Assembly: GCA_023846275.1 (NCBI GenBank)
Contig: CM043875.1
Location: 3,345,569 to 3,409,568 of the forward strand
From: Vanilla planifolia
Lineage: Eukaryota; Streptophyta; Magnoliopsida; Asparagales; Orchidaceae
DNA: 64,000 nt
Direction: 5' to 3'
Under the pieces are notes generated by a model. It was not told the origin of the DNA. It searched no databases and saw nothing but the letters and a program-made list of their open reading frames with translations. The translations under genes and the position numbers were made by a program. Positions 26,801 through 38,280 of this stretch are shown here, one piece after another (within the stretch, counting starts at the first letter, position 1; each line of letters begins with the position of its first letter).

Positions 26801-29800
26801 GAAAGTTCTTATAAGCTGTCCAGATGCATTGTAAGCTGCCTATTTGCATTGCAAGCTGCCCAAAATCTTCCTTAGCTGCTCGAAAGTCTCTTCTTTCCAT
26901 AAACTTCAACAATAAACTGCCTGAAAACTTTTACAAGCTGCTTAAAAATGTTCCTTATGAGATCAACATTCTCACTTTGCATTCTAACTTCTAAAACCTT
27001 GATAAAAGAAACCTTGTTTAATCCCTTGAATTCCTATTTTGCATAAACAACAATAAACATATCACTCTTAAAACAAAATTAAAAGAACCTATTTACTATT
27101 CACCCTTATTTCAACATGATTGATCATTGTAGAACATGATAAAGAGTAGAAGAATAGTTGATAATTTTTAAAAAAAGGCAACATAAGCAGGCAGTAATAT
27201 TATCTTTTGGAACATAAGTTCTAGATTGAAAATGCCCAGCAATTATTTTAAAAATGTCATTCTCTAAAGGCAAGCAGTTGTATGTGAAAAAAAAAAGAAA
27301 ATAATAATCAACTTGCTGCTGGAGACTACCTCAACGTAAAGCTTCTTAATGTCTGAAAGAAGAGATGCAGCTTCACCTGCTTGGTTCTTGAACATGCTTC
27401 TCTCTTCCAATAGAGATTGATAAAGTAACCCATGCCTTGCCTTTTGTTTGTCAGGAGCTAGCTTTTCAACCCATTGTTGTGCACGATTGAGCACTTTCTG
27501 GTCAAAACCAATTGACTTAGCTATACTCAAGGCATTGGAATTCCCAGTACCTCCCCACAAAATACGATATGTAGGTTGTAGGGTTTCTGTGCAAAACTCC
27601 ATTGCAGCATTCTCAAACCTAGAATCGGTCTTTTTTAGGAGACTTAAATCTGCATAATGTGTGGTTACTACGACAAGATTGACACAATCGGCAAGGTACT
27701 GCAATATGCTTGAGGAAAGGGCTACACCTTCTGACGGGTCAGTACCACTGCCAATCTCATCAATTATAACAAGTGATTTTTTGGTAGTAACTCGTAATAT
27801 CTTGCAGAGACGTGAAATATGACCACTGAAGGTAGAAAGGTTATGCTCCAAGGACTTTAAACAGCAAACAATAGGAAGAAATTATTCCATGTTTTCAACA
27901 AAGTTTATTAGAAATACCCTTCAAAGAAAAAATAAATTACCTGTTGGTCTCCAATATCTACAAGAATTTGATCAAACCATGGAATCTTAGGCTGTTCCTT
28001 TGCTGGAAGAAACATTCCCGCCTTTGACATTAAAGATGCCAATCCCAATGTCTTCATACTTGCAGTCTTTCCTCCAGTATTTGGTCCTGAAATCACAACC
28101 ACCTTTATGGCAGCTCCTATTTTGATATCTATAGGTATGGGAGTCCCAGCCCTAGATAAATTTCCCGTTTGTGATGTTGCAACTTCCATCCGATTCTGTA
28201 AGCTATCTACTTCTAACGATAAACCAGAAGACAAACACCTAAGAAAAGGTTCTAGGAGCAAAGGATGATGAATGCCTTCAATTTCCACTGAGAATGAATC
28301 TTCATTAAACGGCTTCCTCTCACTATCATCACAAAAAACTGGGCATTTCCCATCCATCCACAGGGCATATGCACCTCTAGCACAAGCGAGATCAAGTTCT
28401 AATATCTTCTCCATTAAATGCCTGATCTTTGCTTCTGATTCCCTAACTTCAAAAGTGAGAATGTCCAGAATAGCAAGTTCTTCAGCTTTCTCAGAAGTAG
28501 AAAGCGTGACTTCCAAGTTGTTCAGTTCAACAGCGCTTCTTGGCTCCATAAAGTATGTTGCACCAGAGCTGCTCGTGCTAAGTAGTACACCTTCAGGAAG
28601 CAAAAACTTGTGTGAAGCTCTAACACCAATACACATCCTTGCTCGCCGCTTGGTAATTAATGGCCTTTCAATGCCACCAGCCTGGAAAACCCTTGTGGAC
28701 TCTACCTTCAGAAGAGACTCCATTCTTTCCATGTTTTGCCGCCTTTCTGACCTTATGGATTCCAACTTTGGGCTTGCCTGGTCCAATACTATAGAGAGAT
28801 TACAATTAATGCAGAATGCTACCTTGCTTGCCAGTTCTGTTAGAAAATCACAGTTTTCAAGTATTTCAAGAAGGTGAAAATACCTGCTCATATACAGTTC
28901 ATGAAGAATTTTAGACATTATCGGATTTCAACAGTTTGGCATCAAGAATTAACAGTTTCTATGCCAAAGGAGATAAAAGTCAAACATATAGAAATAAAGT
29001 CTACCAAATATACAAAATACTACTGAGAAAATATGTCCAACAAAACAACAAATTGACTACTTATAGGCAGTATTGAACAAAATTTTGACATGCTCAATCC
29101 CTACAATTAACATGGCTCACATGCACAAAATAGTCTTTTTAATCTCATCAACTTCTAACAATGTTCTACACTACTACACATTTCATTTATTACCCTCTCA
29201 TCAAGAGGCCCACACGCAAACATCCATGATAGCTTGCTCCCATATGGCACAGCATGCCTTCACTCCAAGAATTTTCTCTTCTTCCTCTTCATAATTCGTT
29301 GTGGACTCTTCCCAACACCTCCTCATCAACCTCCCATTCCTCTTTCATGGGACCTTGCCCTTCTCATCTTTTAAGACATGAAATCATTGGTCTTCCATTT
29401 CACCTTCCCTCAAAATCTTGCAGCCTTCTCTTCCTCAAAAGTAAGAAAACTCACCCTCTTCTTCCTCTAGGGCTCAACATGACTTTCCTCTTTTCTAGGG
29501 TTCACCACACTCCTCTTCTCCCAAAACCTTGTACCTTAAGCCATTCATGATTTCGCATCACTTAGAACTGAGACCATTGTCTATGCTTTCATGTAAGTTT
29601 TGTTGATCTGCTGCTTCTTTAGTGCTGCCTCATTGGGTTGTTGACCATCTCTTCACCTAGAGCTTCATCGAGACCACATATGCTCTACGTTGACGATTAC
29701 TTATGGGATCTAGAAGAAGATCATCACCAATGATGAATCTCATCTTTGAAGAATTAAATCAATAAAGACATCAACTTTCTCAAATCTAATGATATCATTC

Positions 29801-31313
29801 TAATTGTTGTTTCTTAAAAAAACAAGCATTATCTTATTTCTTTATAGTTTTGCTTAAGCACAACAACTTGTTAACTATTAAGAATAAACCAACTTGAATG
29901 ATTGAAACTGATTACCATCAACAAACAATGTTACCTTCATTATAACCATTATTAAAAATTCTTGGAACCTCTGATCAACCATCGCCAATGGTTGATCATA
30001 AGAAAGCACCTCGGATGAAAATTAAAAAAAGCATTATGTACAACTAAAGTAGTTTCAAATGAAAAGTTGATCATGGGCTCTAATTCTATGTCATACATAG
30101 TATGTGATTATGTCATTATTCTTCACAATTTTGCTCAACGAATCCATTCAATGTTAATTTTGGCATGAATGAGGCAATTACCAATTTAATCCTTTGAAAA
30201 AAAAATAAAAAAAATTTGCACAAAATGATATTGCTGTTTTATATAAATTAAATACTAAACAATCTAGTGTTTCGCAAGCAACATTCCAAATTAATCTTAA
30301 TACGCCATGGGTAATAAGCCAAGGCCTCAAAAAGAAAGTTATTTTCCCATAGTAAGGGGTTCAATTAGCAAAGTCACTGCCAAATATCAACTTGATTAAT
30401 AAATAAATATGTTTAAAACATGATATTTTAAATGCTATTGAAAACTTATACATTTAATAATCTACTTTTAATAAATATTTATTAAAATAATTGGTATTGT
30501 GGAGTGACCAAACTTCCTGTGTTTTGTTAAAAGAGAAAAACGAAGTTTTAAATATTATTTTCAGGAGAAAAGAATCCTCTTTTGTTCTTCCCGTATTTTC
30601 TTTTAGGGTCGGCTACACTCTTTTGAAACAATGTCGTAAATTTGATAGCCTGCATTTTAAAACTCAAAAGTTGCAAAAAACGCCATTTGCTAGGAAGTGC
30701 AAAATGGGTCCTAAGACATATCTTAATTTAAGGACAGAGTTGATGACCTATCAGAAGACTCCACCATGGATGAAATCAGCACCAATTGCTCAAAAACCCC
30801 TTTAGCAGACTCTAAGCTCCTTCGCACAGCACATAGCTCGCGAATATTGAGAACCTCTCCATCAACGGCCGTCCTCACAATCTCAGACACGTCCTCTGCA
30901 CCAACGAAATCAAGCTTCTCCGGTAAAGCAACAGCCGCCGCAGTCTGACCCAATAGCTTGTTGCTCTCCGTTCGGTCACGGCCCACTGGAATCATCCCAT
31001 TCCGACAAACCTCGCGGGTAGCAGCGGTCGAAGCAAAGGCAGAGACCTGCAAGCAGACCGCACGCCATTCAAGAGCTTCCTCCGCTACCTGCCGAAGCTC
31101 CTCCGCAACCCTAATCTTCTCGTCGGTGAGATAATCCGAGACGACGAGCTTGGCGTCGGGGGAACTCGATTGCGTTTTTTCGTTAGCCGAATTCGAGACC
31201 TTGAAGCAAGTGGCCTGTGAAGGCTTGGATATGAAGGGATGACGGGGTCTGCTTTTTGGAGGGAAGAGAAAGACGGGAGTTCTTCCGATGGGAGTGAAGG
31301 CAAAAGCTTTCAT
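14886..31313 (-). CDS. MUTS2: MutS2-type DNA-binding ATPase with Smr domain, plastid-targeted
   Basis: Five exons on the minus strand join in frame: 31313-30748, 28883-27941, 27854-27330, 24230-23763, 15197-14886, giving about 937 residues. The start is the ATG at 31311-31313 (MKAFAFTPIGRT); the codon at 31340 is TTG. Residues 1-60 are basic and Ser/Thr-rich, like a chloroplast transit peptide. Exon 2 carries the MutS core and clamp (ASHKFLLPEGVLL, SSSGATYFMEP) and Walker A GPNTGGKT at about 455-462. Exon 3 carries Walker B LVIIDEIGSGTDP (about 528-540) and VVVTTHYADL. Exon 4 is coiled coil followed by a KOW-like segment (GDQVFVKGLGDK). Exon 5 is the Smr nuclease-like domain with LRGMR (about 868) and HGVGTG (897-902). 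MutS2 proteins lack the mismatch-reading domain; bacterial members act on recombination intermediates or collided ribosomes. A role in plastids is inferred. All motifs look intact. Confidence 0.93.
15240..16460 (-). mobile_element. Ty1/copia RT-RNase H remnant in MUTS2 intron 4
   Basis: On the minus strand, broken-frame translation gives the late reverse-transcriptase segment (LLEGKFEIDLGVT, about 16310-16260), then IPYSNALGNLIYFM at about 16090-16050, which corresponds to the copia 'vPYaSAvGSLMYaM' block, and then a weak RNase H tail near 15540-15400. 15240-15310 resembles the start of the LTR-adjacent sequence at 16980-17060. It lies in the same direction as MUTS2 and is full of stops. Confidence 0.7.
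16690..17060 (-). mobile_element. Copia-type LTR, probable 3' LTR of the element up to 23.3 kb
   Basis: This stretch matches 22980-23345 in order and direction: the 'attcttcttcaag' block, the 'ataaccttcatagtatttatag' block (a TATA-like CTATAAATACTATG on the minus strand), 'tgacatat'-type sequence, and 'attcaactatg.tg'. A copia 3' RNase H remnant (KVDKIGTMDMAIDMMSKPL, about 17330-17270) lies just upstream on the minus strand, as expected before a 3' LTR. Confidence 0.6.
17240..17335 (-). mobile_element. Copia RNase H C-terminal remnant
   Basis: The minus-strand reading contains KVDKIGTMDMAIDMMSKPL, a decayed form of the conserved copia end 'K..TxDNPADMLTKxL'. It sits just before the putative 3' LTR at 17060-16690 and gives the direction of this element. 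Confidence 0.65.
17400..20735. other. MUTS2 intron 4, middle part, unassigned repeat-like DNA
   Basis: AT-rich, with no recognisable protein domain on either strand. 17600-17950 has LTR-like features ('ctatttaaggagagacac' followed by a CATTTTTC-rich stretch), but no partner copy was found in the window. 18240-18400 is relatively CA-rich. It is probably the interior of the copia element bounded by the LTR pair. Confidence 0.4.
20740..22960 (+). mobile_element. Ty3/gypsy gag-pol remnant inserted antisense to MUTS2
   Basis: Plus-strand translation in several frames shows a decayed zinc knuckle (CYKYCKCGHIAA, about 20776-20812), an aspartic protease-like stretch (CKFVIDNGS, about 21073-21100), the RT core VFSKIDLKSGYHQVHIRPKD (about 21920-21980) and LGLTNAPRTF (about 22040-22070), and an RNase H remnant around 22540-22640. 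Many stops and shifts make it non-functional. Its direction is opposite to the copia LTR pair around it, so it looks like a nested insertion. Confidence 0.82.
22975..23345 (-). mobile_element. Copia-type LTR, probable 5' LTR of the element in MUTS2 intron 4
   Basis: Partner of 16690-17060, matching along about 350 bp with substitutions and small indels. The minus strand has TATA-like 'ttataaatgttatgaagat' at about 23180. With the RNase H remnant near 17.3 kb this outlines one copia element of about 6.6 kb on the minus strand that contains the gypsy insertion. Confidence 0.55.
24231..26080 (-). other. MUTS2 intron 3, AT-rich part
   Basis: Ordinary AT-rich intron sequence following the exon 4 acceptor (on the minus strand TTGTTGTAG before IQSEADD). 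25300-25900 is very AT-rich. No transposon protein or other gene was seen. Confidence 0.5.
26085..26960 (+). repeat. LTR-like, CT-rich segment with degenerate short tandem repeats
   Basis: A TATA-like GGGTATAAAAAGACCCC (about 26159-26175) is followed by about 750 bp unusually rich in C and T. From about 26690 a loose 25-35 bp repeat built on 'aagctg.ccaagcctc.ttgt' recurs some eight times. This resembles the R/U5 region of an LTR element in the plus direction, inside an intron of a minus-strand gene. No second copy is in the window. Confidence 0.45.
28884..30747 (-). other. MUTS2 intron 1
   Basis: 1864 bp between a GATAG|GTCATC donor and a GAGCAG|GTATTT acceptor (minus strand). 29150-29560 is C/T-rich on the plus strand with an open frame of 98 codons that resembles no known protein; it is probably an LTR fragment or low-complexity DNA. 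The rest shows nothing. Confidence 0.55.
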
Positions 31314-31385
31314 GAGAGAGCGTCGATAAGGAGCCCGCAAAGGCCTCGGCGTGCCGTCAAAGTTGGAGGGAATGGATAGGACAAA

Positions 31386-31395
31386 CTTATATAGG
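31386..31395 (-). promoter_or_regulatory. Likely TATA box of MUTS2
   Basis: The minus strand reads CCTATATAAG, a textbook plant TATA element, 73-82 bp upstream of the MKAF start codon. Transcription would then begin near 31355-31360 and leave a 5' UTR of about 45 nt. This fits the choice of the ATG at 31313 over anything further upstream. Confidence 0.6.
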
Positions 31396-33080
31396 GATTT
31401 TTGGTTACCAAACGTAATTTAAAAAAATAAAATAAAATAAAATATGCCTAACTTTTAATTTCAATCTTCACTTAAAAGATAAAAGATCATAATTCATTAA
31501 AAATTATTAAAAATAAAAGAAAAAAATAGTTTATTTCAAAGGAATTAAATATCTTCTAAAAATTAAAACTTTAAAAAAATTATAAAATATAAGTTCCTTT
31601 ACTTCCTTAAAAAGTTAGTCATATGCAGCATATTATCAATTAATATTGTCAGACACTGATCATTGTGACTAATTATGAAAGCATCCACTTGCCACCATGG
31701 CATTATTACTTCTTCTTACATGTGCACATCGATGGTTATTAGCTGTATGAATTTGTTTACGAGATATTTGACCCTAAGCCCTCGTTAGCAAATTTTTTTT
31801 AGAATAAAAGCAACAGGAGTGGAAGAGTGATAATGGCGATGAGCAAATAAAGAAGAAATAGATTATTTTTGTCGCAAAGAGATTTAATTATCTAAGAAGA
31901 TTTCTTTCAAAATATTTTGAATTCTCAAGATTATGATTCACAAAAAATTCTTAATTTCTCAAGTTTTGACTTCTTACAAGTTCTAACACGTTTCATATAT
32001 CTTTTTCATCATTTTATATAGAGATTTAGAAATAATATTTAATTATAAAATAAACATGTGATTTTGATATAAATTTAAATTTTCCTAAATTTTGCACCTA
32101 CCTATGCCATGCATTTATACTACAACGCCCGAGGGCTGTCCACATAAGCAAAAAATATGTGTGGTATATGCGGTTGATTGTTGCACGTGCACCTGTTTGC
32201 CTCGAACACACGTGTCATCCCCCTTCCACGTGCACACCCACATCGTCGCTTAGCCAATATGGACTTCGACATGCTTATAGTGTGTCTCCATGCGTGGTCC
32301 TATTAATTTGTGCTGCATCAATGTTTTTTATTATTTTGTCTCTTTTATTTTTTTCATCTATTTTGAATTTAATTATCTCATAAGTGATCTATTGATTATT
32401 ATCTCAAATAAGCATCATCATGGACCACTATTAGTTTCACTATCATCATCATTTACAAACATTACAAACACGTCTTCGAATATTGACCATTGTTGTCCCT
32501 TATATTAATTGTATACTATTATCACCACGTGTTGGCTACCATCGTCGCGATCGTCCATCTCTTATCACTACCAACTAACATCATTGAGGGTGTTCACTAT
32601 TGTTCATTGTTGTAATCGACTGACCCTCACCACACATTAGATATAGAAGTTGATCTCTTCTAACTAAATAGAGCATAAGAGTGGCCCTTAAGGTTAACTC
32701 GACTACACAATAGTCAAAATTAAGGATTAAAGGATTTGTATTTTAATAAAATAAAAACAAACTAGTAAATAAAAATTTAATAAATAGGATATTTTTTTAA
32801 TTAAAATATAAATTTAACTATACTAATATTTAAAAATACAAATATCTAAATGTCCAACCTCCATAAAAAATTGATGTAAAAATTTAATAATGTAACACTC
32901 ATCCCAATTATATTTTTTTTATTTTAAAAAATAAAAAAACAAAAAATGTTTTTTTTTAACATAATTTTTTTTGTACGAAAAATTATTTTAATAGTTTAAA
33001 AGCTTTTAGCGATGGGTGGAGAGAATGGAGTTTTTTTATTTTATTTTATTTTTTTTTTGTAAGTTTTGTATATTTTTAAT
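31396..33080. other. Intergenic AT-rich DNA upstream of MUTS2
   Basis: Very AT-rich at 31400-31620 and 32700-33070, with long A and T runs. No coding sequence was recognised. A cluster of G-boxes is described separately. Confidence 0.5.
32184..32531. promoter_or_regulatory. Cluster of four perfect G-box (CACGTG) motifs
   Basis: CACGTG occurs at 32184-32189, 32209-32214, 32227-32232 and 32526-32531, three of them within 49 bp. G-boxes bind bZIP and bHLH factors in plants (light, ABA and other signals). They lie about 0.8-1.2 kb upstream of the MUTS2 start codon. Whether they regulate it, or belong to an old transposon, cannot be told from the sequence. Confidence 0.4.
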
Positions 33081-33084
33081 AACG

Positions 33085-33400
33085 TACTTTGGAAGTCGGT
33101 TTGCAAAGAGGCCATTGGAGAGTATGGTCGGAAACCAGCGCCGCGTATTGCCGTCCGCATTCGCTAGACCATAGTTTGAAGGTTGGTGTCCGTCATAATG
33201 GAGATGCTTTGTCTGAAGTGATCATCAACAAGGCGCAGTTCGGTACGTTTCTCTTGTATTCCTTGGCTTAATTGCCAAGTTGCTAAATCATCTTTGTTGC
33301 AGCCAGTAGCTCGATCAGTGGCTGGCAGGCAGGATTTCTCAGCAATAATGGGAAATGCTATCTGATATTGCTCCTTTCCTCGTCGAGTTGAAACTTAAAG
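33085..33400 (+). other. GC-richer exon-like island, unidentified
   Basis: A 316-bp patch, clearly less AT-rich than its neighbours, has an open frame from about 33089 (TTG) that reads HNGDALSEVIINKAQF before a plausible donor TTCG|GTACGT at about 33242. A plausible acceptor TTGTTGCAG lies at 33293-33301. It could be a captured gene fragment, a non-coding first exon or transposon 5' UTR. No protein family was recognised. Confidence 0.35.
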
Positions 33401-33587
33401 CAAAATATCCCTATACCTAGAACAAATTGCGTCTTGTTTGCGTCTTACATGGTTATGTTGTGTTGGCGATGGGAATTTTTATGTATCTTCTTTGTATTCT
33501 AATAGTGTTGGGTATAGGAAAATGTTCTCATTTTTCATATTTGGTTATGCTTATACGAGCAACAATCGTTGAGCATGCATCATATTC

Positions 33588-36500
33588 ATCTTTGATATTT
33601 TGTCTTGTTGCTCTTTGGTGACTTGTTCCTAATCTAATTAGCTAGTATCTTCATGCTTGGTAGAAGTAATCGTCTTGTCCTATGAATCTCAAAGACGCTA
33701 TGTTAACTGTTTAACCATCTCCATGTAGTGATCCCAGTGAATCATGGAGGTTCTTGAGTGGGATGACTGAAGATGGACTGAAGATAGTTCGAGAGGAAGA
33801 TATAGGCATTGAGAGTTGTTGAGGATGATACAAGGTAGGTTGAGGCGATGTCCTTGTTTTGATAGATCTTAAGTCTTATTCTAATGGCCTTGAGGTGAAA
33901 AAGAATGATCATAAGGGGAATAGTTATGGCTTTTGAAGTGTCTTGGCCATATAAAGACCCTTGTGAAGAGAGGAAAAGGTATTGAAGAGGTTTTGGGGGG
34001 CATTATCATGGCTCGAGAAGGATGATTCAAGAGAAGGGATGTCTTAAGAAGTATGGTTTGGTATCAATTGGAGTTCTCAATGGTATGGCTTGTTGGAGAA
34101 TGATAAGTTCTCAAAAAACTTGCTATACCCTACGAGGAGAAAAGAAGAGCCTCATGGATGTATAGAAGAGATTAGACAATACGCTTAGATATGTTCTTGT
34201 AGAGGATCGAGACGAGCATGGGAGTAAGATTAGGCTATACCTTATTGAGTTATTTTTGGACTTATTGTAGTTTGATTTCAGTTGAATCGTGAATTAATGT
34301 CTCCCACTCCCAAATCCTAGTAGAATTTTCAAGGTAAGCATAGGGTTTCATGCCATAATAAGAACAGCATATTGGGAAGGATTTCTAGCCGTGAAGATGA
34401 AGCGATAACATAAATTAGTAACATAGTCAAGTTTGTGGATGCTATCATGCTTGAGAAGCAATTATGTTTTGGTACCATTGATGCTCTTTTGGTGGCCAGA
34501 AGTTTCTACTATAGTGAATTAGTGATAATTAGATATTTGTTTATACATAACAAGTTATTCTGTTTACAATTGACGTGATGCTTGATATTTGGATTTTGGA
34601 TAGTTCAATGTATTATTCAACTAGCTTTTGAAGATTGAATTAAATATGTACAGTGTTACAATATGGACATTTCATAAAGTTGGACATGTACGTAGCTATA
34701 TTTAGATTTTTGTATCTCTTAGTATTGTTTGAATTTGTATGTTGGTCGTTAGGAGTTGGTGAATCAGTTGAAGTTTTTTTATGCATGTTTGTACCCGTAA
34801 AGACCAAAAGAATCATAACAAATACTCTTTGGTTCGTTGATGAAACTCCCATTAAGTTTTAGGGTTCCCTGACTGGTAGTTTTATGATTGTTAATCAACT
34901 TTGTATAGGATTTGATTTAAAAATGTGATTTTATGATACTTTTACGTTTTTTCTTTGGGTTCTTTGGTGATGTGCTCCTAATCCAATTAGCTAGTAGCTT
35001 CATGCTTTGTGAAAGCACTCTTCTTGGCTTATGAATCTCTAAACACTATGTTAATTGTTTAACTATGTCCATGTAGGTATCCAAACAAATCATAGAGGTT
35101 CTAGAGAGGGAGGACTCAAGACAGATGGAAAGCAGTTCGAGAAGAAGCTATGGTCTTTGAGAGGTGTTGAGGATGATCCAAAGTAAGTCGAGGTGATTTT
35201 CTCAAGGAGTATTGATAAATCTCAAGACTTGTTGCAACGGACTCTAGGTGAAAGAAGTTCTTTAAAAGGATACTTATAGTTTTTGAGGTTTTGCGACCAT
35301 ATGAAGACCATTATGAAGTGAGGGCAAGGCCTTGAAGAGGTTTTGGAAGGCATTATCGTGACTCAAGAAGAATGCTTTAAGAGAAGTAACGTCTTAAGAA
35401 GTATGGTTGAGGTATCAACTTGAGTTCTTAGAGGTATGACTTGCTAGAGAATGATGAGGTCTCAAAGGACTTGTAGGAGGAAAGAAGAGTCTTGTAGATG
35501 TCTTAAGGAGATTAGACAATGCTTGTGAAGGTGTTCTCGCTGAGGATTGAATTTGGGAATAAGATCAGGTTATACCTGAGCTATTTTTGAACTTATTGCT
35601 GTTGGATTTAGGTTGAATATCTCCAATTCCCAAATCCTGGTAGAATTTTCAAGGTAGGCATATAATTTCATGCCATTGTGAGAAGAAGAGTTTATCGTGG
35701 AGAATTTTATTGTCATGAAGATGATGCAGTAACATAAATTAGAAACATAAGCAAGGTGTTATCATATTTGAGAAGCAATTGTGTTTTGGGTATTATTGAT
35801 GTTCTTTTAGTGGCAAAAAGATTCTAGTAAAGTGAACTAATGATAATTGGATATTGAGTTGCCCATAAGAAGTTAGTCTACTTACAAGTCATCTAATGTT
35901 TGATATTTAGATATTAGATCAATGAAGTGTATCATTCAACTAGTTTTTACAGGATGAAGTCGAATTTGCACAGTGGCGAAATATGAACATTTAATAAAGT
36001 TGGATATATACGTCATTGTATGTAGAGTTTTGTATATTTGAGTGTTGTCTGGTTTTGTATGTTAGTTATTAGGAGTTGGGGAATCAGTTAAAGTTTTTGT
36101 AAGTATGTTTGTTCCCATGAAGACCAAAAGAATTTTAACAAACACTTGCTTGTTAGTTGATGAAACTCCCATGAAGTTAAGTTGGGTGGGTTCCTTGACC
36201 GGTAGTTTTATGTTTGTTAATTAACTTTGTATGGTATCTGATTTAGAAATGTCTTTTTATGGGATCTTGCTAATGGAAATATCTTTGATGTTTTTTCTTG
36301 GGTTTCTTTGGTGATTTCTATCTAATTTAATTATCCAATTGCTTCATCTTAATGCAAGTAATCTTCTTGGTCGATGAGTTTCTAAAACCACTATGCTAAC
36401 TGTCTAACTATGTCTATGTAGTGATCCAAGTGAATCATGGAGGTTTGCGAGAGGGGAGGACTCAAGAAAGATGGAAGATAATTCGAGATGAAGCTATGGT

Positions 36501-38280
36501 CCTTGAGAGGTCTCAAGGATGATACAGTAATTCGAGTTGACGTTCTTGTGAAGTTTTGCTAGATCTCGAGACATGTACTAATGGCCTTTAGGTGAAAGAA
36601 GATGATTTGTAGAGGGATAGTTATGGTTTCTGAGGTTTTGTGGTCATATGAAGACCATTGTGCAGTGAGGGGAAGGTCTTGAAGAGGTTTTGGGAGTCAT
36701 TATCGTCTCAAGAAGGATGCTTTAAGTGAAAAGATGTCTTAAGAAGTATGGTTTAGGTATCACTTGGTGTTTTTGAAGGTATGACTTATTGGAGAATGGT
36801 AAGGTCTCAAAGAACTTGCTATACCCTGTGAGGAAAGAAGAGCCTTGTTGTTGTTTAGGAGATTAGATGATGCTCGTGGAGATGTTCTCGGAGAGGATTG
36901 AGATGAGTATGCGAGTAACATTAAGCCATACCTTATGAGTTATTTTCGAACCTATTGCAATTGGATTTTACTTTACAATCATAAATTAAGGTCTCCCACT
37001 TTCAATTGTGGTAGAATTTTTAAGTCAAGCATAGGATTTCATACCTTTGTAAGAAGAAAAGCATATTTGGATGGATTTTCTAGCCATGAAGATGAAGCAA
37101 TAACATAAATTAGAAACATAGACAAGTTTGTGGATGCTACTATTCTTGAGAAGCAATTGTGTTTTGGGTATTATTGACATTCTTTTAGTGGCAAAAAGCT
37201 TTTATTATAATGAACTAGTAATAATTGGATATGGCTTATACATAAGAAGTTATTTTTCTTACAAATCATGCGATGCTTGATATTTGAATATTGGATAATG
37301 CAGTGTATTATTCAACTAGCTTTTGCATGAATGAAGTTGAATGTGCATAGTGTTATAATATATAGATTTTAGAATCTTTGAGACTGCTTGAATTTGTACG
37401 TTGGTCATTAGGAGTTGGTGAATTACTTAAAGTTTTGAATATTTTTTCCCATAAAGACCAAAATAATTGTAACAAGCACTTGGTTGTTTAATGGAACTCC
37501 CATGAAGTTAAGTTGGCTAGGGTACCTTACTTGGTAGTTTTATAATTATTAATCAACTTTGTATGAGATTTGATTTAGAGATGCTATTTTATGGTATCTT
37601 TGATGTTTTATCTTTCGGTTTTTTAGTGATATGTTCCTAATCTAATTAGCTAGTAGCTTCATGCTTGGCAAAAGCAATCTTCTTGGTCTATGAGTTTCTT
37701 AGATTATTGTGTCAACTGTTTAACTATGTCCATGTAGTGATCCAAACAAATCATGGAGGTTCTTTAGAGGGAGGACTCAAGATGGATGGAAGGCAGTTCA
37801 AGAGGAAGCTATGGGCCTTAAGAGGTGTTGAGGACGATACAAGGTAGGTTGAGGTGATGTTCTTGAGAAGTATTGATAGGTTTCGGGCTGAAAGAAGATG
37901 ATCCCAAAAGGGATACTTGTGGCTTTTGAGTTGTAGTATCCATATGAAGACACTTGTAAAGTGAGGGAAGGTCTTGAAGAGGTTTTGTGAGGCATTATCA
38001 TGACTCAAGAAGGATGTGTGAAGAGAAGGGATGTACTAAGAAGGATGGTTTAAGTATCAATTTGAGTTCTCAGAGGTATGACTTACTAGAGAAAGATAAG
38101 GTCTCAAAGGACTTGCTATGAAAGAAGAGCCTTGTTGATGTCTTGAGATAGACAATGCTCACGGAGATGTTTTCATAGAGGATTGAGACGAATACGAGTG
38201 GAGTAGGATTAAGCCATACCTTATGAAATATTTTTGAGCCATTTGTAGTTGGATTTCAATTGAACCATAAATTTGAAAGT
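33588..38280 (+). repeat. Tandem array of about 1.33-kb units, 3.5 copies
   Basis: Units begin at about 33590, 34936, 36280 and 37596, each at a 'tctttgatrtttt' landmark followed by 'ctaatyyaattagctagtagcttcatgc', then 'tccatgtag.gatcc.a..aatcatggaggtt', 'gaagaccattgtgaagtgagg'-type and 'gaactcccatgaag' landmarks in fixed order. Periods are 1346, 1344 and 1316 bp. Copies are clearly diverged with many indels. The fourth stops at 38280, where a copia-type LTR begins. The longest frames differ from copy to copy, so no conserved protein is indicated. The origin of the unit is not recognised. Confidence 0.88.

Noticed and set aside
28272..28877. 201-codon plus-strand frame
   Set aside because: It is antisense to MUTS2 exon 2, Ser-rich, and explained by the codon pattern of the real gene.
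31314..31340. MUTS2 start at 31340
   Set aside because: The codon there is TTG. The first ATG is at 31313 and fits the TATA box at 31386-31395.
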